This document shows, in pieces, positions 1 to 5,323 of a stretch of 8,292 nucleotides of DNA. Numbering within the stretch: position 1 is the stretch's first letter; each line of letters begins with the position of its first letter. Source of the stretch: JBFILW01 sp041612005 (GTDB taxonomy: Bacteria; Gemmatimonadota; Gemmatimonadetes; Palauibacterales; Palauibacteraceae); the NCBI GenBank assembly GCA_041612005.1, contig JBFILW010000122.1:1-8292 (forward strand), written 5' to 3'. The position numbers and the translations under genes are program-made. A model generated the notes under the pieces. That model ran no database searches, was not told the origin of the DNA, and worked only from the letters and a program-made list of their open reading frames with translations.

Positions 1-2
1 CA

Positions 3-329
3 GCACTCGAAGAGGAAATCCGGCGGGTGCTACAGGGCGAGGAGTGGCGCTGGTACGTCCAAGGTGAGAACTACCGGGAGTTGGCGTTCGTGCACTTGGC
101 TGACGCACGGAGCTGGCGAGTCGGAAAGTTCGATCTCTACAGACCCGATGAGCCCGTGGCCCGCATCATTGACTTCAAGACCCACCAGATCGGACCGGAA
201 GAAGTCGAGGAAAAAGCGCAGGACTATGCTGTGCAGTCAGAGGTCTACACAGCGGCCGCAGAGGTCCGTGGTCCCGCCCGCATGGAGTTGCACTTCACGC
301 ATCCGAACGTCGTGATCGAGCTGCCCTAG
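3..329 (+). CDS. C-terminal fragment of a RecB-like PD-(D/E)XK nuclease domain (probable AddA/UvrD-type helicase-nuclease), 5' truncated by the window
   Basis: The reading frame is already open at base 3 and ends at TAG 327-329, so only the last ~108 residues are visible. The order of motifs fits the RecB/AddA-type nuclease module (PD-(D/E)XK superfamily): a 'GKFDLY' strand with Asp at 132-134, then 'IIDFKT' with the catalytic D-x-K pair (Asp 171-173, Lys 177-179), then 'YAVQSEVYTAAA' with the conserved Gln (234-236) and Tyr of the last helix. In the family this domain sits at the C-terminus of UvrD/Rep-type helicases (AddA, RecB, AdnA/AdnB) and degrades DNA from double-strand ends. A GTG at 27 is an internal codon, not a likely start. 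A stand-alone RecB-like nuclease or a Cas4-like protein cannot be excluded without upstream sequence. It converges on the ku operon, so it is not co-transcribed with it, but its role in end processing is thematically related to NHEJ. Confidence 0.75.
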   Translation, partial: ALEEEIRRVLQGEEWRWYVQGENYRELAFVHLADARSWRVGKFDLYRPDEPVARIIDFKTHQIGPEEVEEKAQDYAVQSEVYTAAAEVRGPARMELHFTHPNVVIELP

Positions 330-952
330 TCCGACACTTCCCGGATCAACAAACCGCTTGTCGACACGCGCAGCTCGAACTCCGCCGTGCGGTTGGCCGG
401 AACGAAGGTCGCCGAGCCGTACTCGGCATCGAGAAACGGGCTGAGGAGCGCGTAGCGCTGCCGGAGCGTGAACATGTCGAGCGGCTTTTCCGTCGACAGC
501 GAATGGACCGTCCGTTCGGCCGCCTGCTCATCGGACAGGTCTGTGAAACGGCCAGCTACGCGGTCCAGCTCGTAGGCCGTGTGTAAGCCCAGCACGTTGA
601 CAATCGGCTTCCATTTCAGGATGTGAGCGTCGACGTACAGTTCCTCCCCGCTCAGCTCATACGTCTCCCGTCGTCCGTCCGGAAACAGGAACTGCGCCTC
701 GAAGCTCACGTCCCCGGTCGAGCGGGTGAGGACCACGGCCGCGACCTCTTCGTGTGTGAGCGCCCGGTATCCCTGCGTCGCGATACTGATCGTCGCGGCC
801 AGGGCGGCGATGGCCAGCGCCAGGAGGCCCAATACGCTGCGCGCCACTGCGCTGCTGAGCCGCCCTCGACGCAGCGCCGACGCTCCGCTGAACAGAAGCA
901 GCGTCGCCACCACTCCAAACGCGATCGTCATCACCAGCAAGGTGGTGTTCAC
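326..952 (-). CDS. Two-helix membrane protein with conserved C-terminal domain, third gene of the ku operon
   Basis: A 208-aa protein with two hydrophobic segments at about residues 4-26 and 38-58, separated by a basic loop (RRGRLSS), then a ~145-residue soluble domain. That domain has recognisable blocks: 'LTHEEV' (65-70), 'FPDGRRETYELSGEE' (90-104), 'DAHILKWKPIVNVLGL' (108-123), 'YELDRVAGR' (127-135) and 'DAEYGSATFVP' (175-185). From memory these match a family of conserved hypothetical proteins common in Proteobacteria, often labelled 'cation/multidrug efflux pump'. Nothing here looks like a transporter and that label should not be trusted. A two-helix hairpin displaying a soluble domain is the best description; function unknown. 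The GTG start at 952 is chosen because a GAGGGA ribosome site precedes it and it lies only 11 nt after the HTH/TPR gene's stop; ATG at 931 is an alternative. Its stop overlaps the stop of the convergent nuclease gene. Confidence 0.85.
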   Translation of the reverse strand: MNTTLLVMTIAFGVVATLLLFSGASALRRGRLSSAVARSVLGLLALAIAALAATISIATQGYRALTHEEVAAVVLTRSTGDVSFEAQFLFPDGRRETYELSGEELYVDAHILKWKPIVNVLGLHTAYELDRVAGRFTDLSDEQAAERTVHSLSTEKPLDMFTLRQRYALLSPFLDAEYGSATFVPANRTAEFELRVSTSGLLIREVSD

Positions 953-955
953 CGG

Positions 956-961
956 TCCCTC
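956..961 (-). promoter_or_regulatory. Ribosome binding site of the two-helix membrane protein
   Basis: GAGGGA read on the minus strand ends 3 nt before the GTG at 952-950; its GAGG core is 5 nt away. It lies in the 11-nt gap after the HTH/TPR stop codon and supports the GTG rather than the ATG at 931. Confidence 0.55.
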
Positions 962-963
962 AC

Positions 964-1827
964 TCAGGTTTCCATCAGGCGCTTATAGCGCCTCAGGTGC
1001 TCGAAGGCGGCGGCGCGCTCACCTGCGTCGTCACACAGCCGTCCCAGGTTGAAATGCGCATCGGCGAGCTCCGGGTCCGCATCAACAGCCCGCTGATACG
1101 CGTGCTTGGCCTCTCCCGGGCGCCCCATGTCCTCGAGGGCGACCCCGAGGTTGAAGGCGGCGAGGCCGTCGGCCTGGTCCGTGTCCGCCGCCAGTCGGTA
1201 GTGGAGCACCGCTTCAGCCAGGCGGCCGGATTGGTGCAGCAGATATCCGAGGCCGAGGTGGGCGCCCCGATGCGTGGGCATGATCGCCAGCGCCTTCCGA
1301 AACGCCGTCTCGGCTTCATCGCCGGCCGCTTCCTCGATGTCGCAGCCGCGCTGGTACCACTCCTCGGCACTGCGTTCGTCGGCCGCCGCTTCGGCGGTCT
1401 CGGCGCCCGGCACGATGTCGAACGCCGGTCGGCCGGAATCCGGTTGTGGAGCCATGAAGTCGAAGTGGGTCTGTCCCGATTCCGGACTCCACACGGTGCG
1501 CTCATCGCGCGCGATGACTTCGTCCCCGTCGACGGCGACGGCGATAGAGGAAAGTGGCCGCTCGCCGGATACCTGCCGCCGCAATTCGCTCAAGGCCACG
1601 CGGATGCGGCGTGGCGGGATCCGTGCCTCCGCCAGCCTCAACGCCGTCCGCAAGACGGAAACGTCCTGGAAGGAAAACACGAAGCGGCCATGTGGCCCGC
1701 GAGCGACCTGGATGAAATCCGCTCGCGCCAGGCGTCGGACCTGCTCGGGCGAACTGCCCAGGAGTTCCGCCACCTCGCGGGTGCTGAAAGTGGAGATCAT
1801 TTCGCCCGCATCATCGGTCGCGCGCAT
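964..1827 (-). CDS. MerR-like helix-turn-helix protein with C-terminal TPR repeats, coupled to ku
   Basis: A 287-aa protein. Residues ~13-60 form a MerR-type winged HTH ('FSTREVAELLGSSPEQVRRL', then wing 'GPHGRFVFSFQDV'), followed by a helical part 'VLRTALRLAEARIPPRRIRVALSEL' (58-82) resembling the helices after the HTH in MerR proteins. A linker with 'PLSSIAVAVDGDEVIARD' (91-108) and 'SGQTHFDF' (117-124) leads to about four TPR units at ~155-184, 188-218, 222-254 and 256-287, with typical 'AHLGLGYLLHQSGRLAEA', 'AAFNLGVALEDMGRPGEA' and 'AHFNLGRLCDDAGERAAA' patterns. No Cys cluster or other effector site of classical MerR sensors is visible, so protein partners through the TPRs are the likelier input. 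The ATG at 1827 overlaps the ku stop (TGATG), indicating coupled translation; a second in-frame ATG at 1800 is possible. Position in the operon suggests a regulator or accessory factor for NHEJ, but DNA binding and targets are inferred. Confidence 0.9.
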   Translation of the reverse strand: MRATDDAGEMISTFSTREVAELLGSSPEQVRRLARADFIQVARGPHGRFVFSFQDVSVLRTALRLAEARIPPRRIRVALSELRRQVSGERPLSSIAVAVDGDEVIARDERTVWSPESGQTHFDFMAPQPDSGRPAFDIVPGAETAEAAADERSAEEWYQRGCDIEEAAGDEAETAFRKALAIMPTHRGAHLGLGYLLHQSGRLAEAVLHYRLAADTDQADGLAAFNLGVALEDMGRPGEAKHAYQRAVDADPELADAHFNLGRLCDDAGERAAAFEHLRRYKRLMET

Positions 1828-2690
1828 CAGCTACCGGTCTTGCGCTTCTTGGACGCCTTAGCGGCGCCCTTCTTGGCGCTGCGCTTGGCCGGCTTGCGAC
1901 CACTGCCGGACTTCGATGCGTCTCCCGCCACGCTTGCTTTCAACGCCTCCATGAGGTCGATGATCTGCGCTTGAGGCTCCTCGGCCGGAGCGGCGGTGAT
2001 GTCCTCCCCGTCGATCTTCTGCTGAATGAGATTCATCACCCGCTCGCGCACTTCGTCCTTGTACTTCTCAGGCTCGAATTCGTCCGTGGCTGCCTGGTCG
2101 ATCAGCTGGACCGCGAGGGCGAGCTCCTCTTTCTTGACCTTCTCATCGCCGAGCGGCACCTCGGAGAACGAGCGGAGCTCGTCGGGATAGTGCAACTGCT
2201 CCATCACCAGCCCATCGTCCATCGGCCGAACAAGGACCAGGTACTGCTTGCCGCGCGCGGCGTACTTGGCCACCGCGGCGCGCCCGGTCTTCTTGAGCGC
2301 GGCGCTCAGCAGCCGGTACGCGCGGTCGCCGCCCTTGTCCGGGCCCAAGTAGTAGACCTTGTCCAGGAACCGCCGGTCCACGTCCGCCATCGGCACGAAC
2401 TCGGTGATGTCGATCGTATTGGTCGACTGCTCTTCCAGAGCTTTGAGCTCCTCGGGCGTGAAGAGCACGTAGTGCCCCTTCGAGAACTCGTACCCCTTGA
2501 TCATCTCTTCGCGCTCGACCTCGTTGCCGGTATTGGGGTCGTAGTAACGCTGCTTGACGCGGTGGCCCGTGTCCTTGTTGATCCAGTTGAAGCTGAGGCG
2601 CGAGGATGACTCGGCGGCGGAGTACAGCTTGACCGGTACGGAGACGAGGCCAAATGATACGGTGGCCGATGCCATGGGGCGTGCGCTCAT
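1827..2690 (-). CDS. ku: Ku, bacterial NHEJ DNA-end-binding protein
   Basis: A 287-aa bacterial Ku. Bacterial Ku forms a homodimeric ring on double-strand DNA ends and recruits LigD. The N-terminal signature 'SFGLVSVPVKLYSA' (12-25) is diagnostic, followed by family blocks 'KGYEFSKGHYVLFTPEEL' (65-82), 'IDITEFVP' (93-100), 'YYLGPDKGGDRAYRLL' (113-128), 'MDDGLVMEQLHYPDELR' (157-173) and the core end 'EKYKDEVRERVMNLIQQKI' (208-226). 'IIDLMEALKASV' (243-254) is the conserved C-terminal segment, followed by a lysine/arginine-rich tail (12 basic residues in 260-287) of the kind known in extended bacterial Ku proteins to bind DNA. I chose the ATG at 2690 because GGAGAG lies 6 nt upstream and homology starts immediately after. 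The frame is open to an ATG at 2765, but those 25 extra residues look non-homologous. It is the first gene of an operon with the HTH/TPR and membrane genes, divergent from ligD. Confidence 0.97.
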   Translation of the reverse strand: MSARPMASATVSFGLVSVPVKLYSAAESSSRLSFNWINKDTGHRVKQRYYDPNTGNEVEREEMIKGYEFSKGHYVLFTPEELKALEEQSTNTIDITEFVPMADVDRRFLDKVYYLGPDKGGDRAYRLLSAALKKTGRAAVAKYAARGKQYLVLVRPMDDGLVMEQLHYPDELRSFSEVPLGDEKVKKEELALAVQLIDQAATDEFEPEKYKDEVRERVMNLIQQKIDGEDITAAPAEEPQAQIIDLMEALKASVAGDASKSGSGRKPAKRSAKKGAAKASKKRKTGS

Positions 2691-2696
2691 GAACCG

Positions 2697-2702
2697 CTCT
2701 CC
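2697..2702 (-). promoter_or_regulatory. Ribosome binding site of ku
   Basis: GGAGAG on the minus strand, 6 nt before the ATG at 2690. It fixes the ku start inside the longer open frame that begins at 2765. Confidence 0.7.
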
Positions 2703-2728
2703 AGTTCTCGTTGTAGCCCGTCGAGGCG

Positions 2729-2738
2729 TACAGCTGTA
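2729..2738. promoter_or_regulatory. Perfect palindrome TACAGCTGTA, candidate operator
   Basis: TACAGCTGTA is identical to its reverse complement and lies in the middle of the ku/ligD divergent region. It is embedded in GTACAGCTGTAAGTAC (2728-2743), so GTAC recurs at both ends. It would be well placed for a dimeric regulator acting on both promoters, and the HTH/TPR protein is the obvious local candidate. This is an inference from symmetry and position; a 10-bp palindrome is not rare by chance. Confidence 0.35.
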
Positions 2739-2770
2739 AGTACCGAATGGGCATAAATTAAGCACTTCGC

Positions 2771-5323
2771 ATGCCGAAACGCGATACCCTCAGAGAGTAC
2801 CGGGCCAAACGCTCGGCTGAGAGCACTCCAGAACCATTCGGCGGAGTCGCGGCCGTCGGCAGCGGTATTTTCGTGGTTCAGAAGCACGCAGCCACCCGTT
2901 TACACTACGATCTGCGGCTCGAGATGGGCGGTGTGCTCGAGTCGTGGGCGGTTCCGAAGGGCGTCTCTCCCGACCCGACCGAGAAGCGGCTGGCCGTGAA
3001 AGTCGAGGACCATCCGCTCGAGTACGCCGACTTCGAGGGCGTCATCCCCAAAGGCAACTACGGTGCCGGCGCCGTCATCGTGTGGGATCGCGGGCGCTGG
3101 GTACCGATCGAGGATCCGGAGGAAGGGCTCGCGAAGGGGAAGCTCCTCTTCGAGCTGCGGGGCTTCAAGCTGCGTGGTGTCTGGACCCTGGTGAAGCTGG
3201 CCAAGGGCGAAAACGACAATGAGTGGCTGCTGATCCGGGAGAAGAAGGGTCTGGATGCGTCGGTTTCACTGCCGGAGCTCCCGGAAACGTCGATCTTCTC
3301 CGGACTCACGGTCGAGGAGCTGGGTGAGGGGAACGACCGGGCCGCGAGACTCCGCCGGAAGCTCACGAAGGCGAAGGCGACCAAACGCCAGGTCGGCGTG
3401 AAAGACATCAAGCTCATGCTCGCCCGGACGCGGAAGGCGCCGTTCACCAAGCCCGGCTGGCTGTTCGAGCTCAAGCTGGATGGCTACCGGATGCTGGCCG
3501 CGCGCCAAGACGGCTCCGCGCGGCTGATCACGCGCAACGGTCATGACGCCACAGACACATTTCCTGACCTCGCCCACCCGCTATCGTTCCTCCCCTTCGA
3601 CGGACTGGTCCTGGACGGCGAAGTGGCGGTCCACGACGATTCGGGCCACCCCAGCTTCCAACGGCTGCAGAAACGCGCGCGGCTCACCCGCCCTCTCGAT
3701 ATCAAACCCGCCGCCCTCAGTCAGCCCGCGGCCTATTGGGCATTCGACCTGCTGGCGGTCGAAGGCTTCGACCTGCGGCCCCTCCCGCTCGAGATCCGCA
3801 AGGAGCTGCTCCGCGAGATCCTCCCCGAGGTCGGGCCGTTCCGGTACCTGGACCACTTTGAAGAGCAGGGTGAAGCGCTCTACGAGCAGGTGACGCGGAT
3901 GGGCCTCGAGGGTGTGGTGGCCAAGAAATCGGATAGCCGCTACCGCGGCGGACGCTCGGCCAACTGGCTCAAGATCCGCGCCGACCAGACGGCTGACCTC
4001 GCCGTCGTCGGCTATACGGAGCCGAAAGGATCACGGGTGGGATTCGGCGCCCTCCACCTGGCGGGTTACCACGACGGAGAGCTCACCTATGCCGGCCGGG
4101 TCGGCACCGGCTTCTCGGATGCGGAGCTCGAGCAGATCGCGTCCGAGCTATCGAAACAAAGGCGCTCCGAACCGCCTTGCGTGGGGCCGATCCCGAAAGG
4201 GAAAGGCCACCACTGGGTCGAGCCCGAGCTGGTGGCCGAAGTGCGCTACCGCGAATGGACTGATGAGGGTCTGCTGCGACACCCCGCCTTCCTCCACTTC
4301 CGCGACGACAAGACGCCCAAGGAGTGTGAGCTGCCGAAGCCCGATGCCGAGCGACGCACCGAGCCGGCCGTCGACCCGGATCGCGTCTCGGCCGCCGTCC
4401 CGCAGGCGCAGTCGACGGCGAAGCCGAAGGACGTCAAGCTCTCCAATCTCAAGAAAGTTTTCTGGCCGGATGAAGGCTACACGAAGGGGGACCTGCTCGA
4501 TTACTACAGGATGATCGCCCCCATGCTCCTGCCGTACCTCAAGAACCGGCCGCTGGTGCTGACCCGCTACCCGGACGGGATCGAAGGCAAGTCGTTCTAT
4601 CAGAAGGACGCGCCCGTGTTCGTCCCGGATTGGGTCCGTACCGAGCCGATCTGGAGTACCGATACCGAGCGCGACATCAACTACTTCGTGTGCGACGATG
4701 AGGAGACGCTGCTTTATATTGTCAACCTCGGGACTATCCCGCTCCACATCTGGGCTTCACGCGTGGGTGCTCTCGAGAAACCCGACTGGTGCATCCTCGA
4801 TCTCGACCCGAAGGAGGCGCCGTTCAGCTCGGTGATCAAGGTCGCGAAAGTCATTCATGAGCTGTGTGACGACATCGATCTGCCGGCGTTTGTGAAGACG
4901 TCGGGGTCATCCGGCCTCCACGTGCTCATCCCGCTCGCCGGGAGTTTCACGTACGAGCAGTCCCGGAAGCTCGGGCAACTCATGGCGACCGTGGTGGTGT
5001 CGGAGTTGCCGGATATCGCCACCATCACACGCACGATCGCCAAGCGGGGCGACAAGGTGTACATCGACTTCCTGCAGAACCGGCGCGGCCAGCTGCTTGT
5101 TGCACCGTACAGCGTCCGCCCCAACCCTGGCGCCCGCGTCTCGACGCCGCTTCGCTGGTCGGAGGTGAACTCGGGACTCGACATCTACAGGTATACGATC
5201 AAAAGCGTGCCCCGCCGGGTACGCTCAATGAAGACTGACCCCGTGCTGCCGGTTCTGACAACGAAGCCAGACCTCCTCTCGGCCCTGCATCGACTTTCGG
5301 AACGGCTGGAAGGGCCCGCATGA
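2771..5323 (+). CDS. ligD: LigD, multifunctional NHEJ ATP-dependent DNA ligase (PE-LIG-POL)
   Basis: An 850-aa full-length LigD with domains in the order phosphoesterase, ligase, polymerase, as in Pseudomonas-type LigD. PE (~25-160): 'HAATRLHYDLRLE' supplies H39, H45, D47, R49 and E51, and 'EDHPLEY' supplies H81 and Y85, the full metal/catalytic set; it trims 3' phosphates and ribonucleotides. LIG (~214-520): nucleotidyl-transfer motif 'ELKLDGYR' (233-240) with Lys235 as the adenylated residue, 'FDLL', motif IV 'EGVVAKK' (380-386) and motif V 'NWLKIR' (398-403), then an OB-fold. POL (~553-850): AEP-type primase-polymerase starting 'KLSNLKKVFWPDEGYTKGDL', with D677/D679 ('LDLDP'), H717 ('SGSSGLHVLIP') and D766 ('VYIDFLQNRRG'); it adds nucleotides at ends and contacts Ku in known systems. 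All key residues are intact, so activity is expected. The start has no visible Shine-Dalgarno. The stop overlaps the next gene by ATGA. Confidence 0.98.
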   Translation: MPKRDTLREYRAKRSAESTPEPFGGVAAVGSGIFVVQKHAATRLHYDLRLEMGGVLESWAVPKGVSPDPTEKRLAVKVEDHPLEYADFEGVIPKGNYGAGAVIVWDRGRWVPIEDPEEGLAKGKLLFELRGFKLRGVWTLVKLAKGENDNEWLLIREKKGLDASVSLPELPETSIFSGLTVEELGEGNDRAARLRRKLTKAKATKRQVGVKDIKLMLARTRKAPFTKPGWLFELKLDGYRMLAARQDGSARLITRNGHDATDTFPDLAHPLSFLPFDGLVLDGEVAVHDDSGHPSFQRLQKRARLTRPLDIKPAALSQPAAYWAFDLLAVEGFDLRPLPLEIRKELLREILPEVGPFRYLDHFEEQGEALYEQVTRMGLEGVVAKKSDSRYRGGRSANWLKIRADQTADLAVVGYTEPKGSRVGFGALHLAGYHDGELTYAGRVGTGFSDAELEQIASELSKQRRSEPPCVGPIPKGKGHHWVEPELVAEVRYREWTDEGLLRHPAFLHFRDDKTPKECELPKPDAERRTEPAVDPDRVSAAVPQAQSTAKPKDVKLSNLKKVFWPDEGYTKGDLLDYYRMIAPMLLPYLKNRPLVLTRYPDGIEGKSFYQKDAPVFVPDWVRTEPIWSTDTERDINYFVCDDEETLLYIVNLGTIPLHIWASRVGALEKPDWCILDLDPKEAPFSSVIKVAKVIHELCDDIDLPAFVKTSGSSGLHVLIPLAGSFTYEQSRKLGQLMATVVVSELPDIATITRTIAKRGDKVYIDFLQNRRGQLLVAPYSVRPNPGARVSTPLRWSEVNSGLDIYRYTIKSVPRRVRSMKTDPVLPVLTTKPDLLSALHRLSERLEGPA
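5308..5314 (+). promoter_or_regulatory. Ribosome binding site of the sigma-54-type activator
   Basis: GGAAGGG inside the last codons of ligD, 5 nt before the ATG at 5320. Together with the ATGA overlap it supports translation directly behind ligD. Confidence 0.5.

Larger units (their letters stand above)
2691..2770. promoter_or_regulatory. Divergent ku / ligD control region
   Basis: The 80 bases between the chosen starts must hold the promoters of both repair operons. It contains the ku ribosome site (2697-2702), a perfect 10-bp palindrome (2729-2738) and a short AT-rich core, CATAAATTAA (2752-2761), in otherwise GC-rich DNA. TAAATT (2754-2759) is a 4/6 match to a -10 box in the ligD direction; no good -35 is placed 16-18 nt upstream of it. 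The same AT tract could serve a promoter for ku with a leader of roughly 50 nt. Exact promoters cannot be assigned by eye. Confidence 0.6.

Noticed and set aside
1971..2609. Long plus-strand ORF opposite ku (212 aa), and a similar 325-aa ORF at 997-1974
   Set aside because: Both are antisense shadows in GC-rich DNA; their translations show no domain, while the minus-strand frames encode Ku and the HTH/TPR protein.
2750..2763. GG-N10-GC element resembling a sigma-54 promoter in front of ligD
   Set aside because: The GG and GC spacing fits, but the TTG part of the -12 box is absent and the transcript would start near 2775, just inside the ligD coding sequence; no sensible later ligD start exists.
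2691..2765. Upstream extension of ku to ATG 2765
   Set aside because: The 25 extra residues do not look like Ku, the segment lies across the divergent promoter region, and a good ribosome site (GGAGAG) precedes the ATG at 2690.
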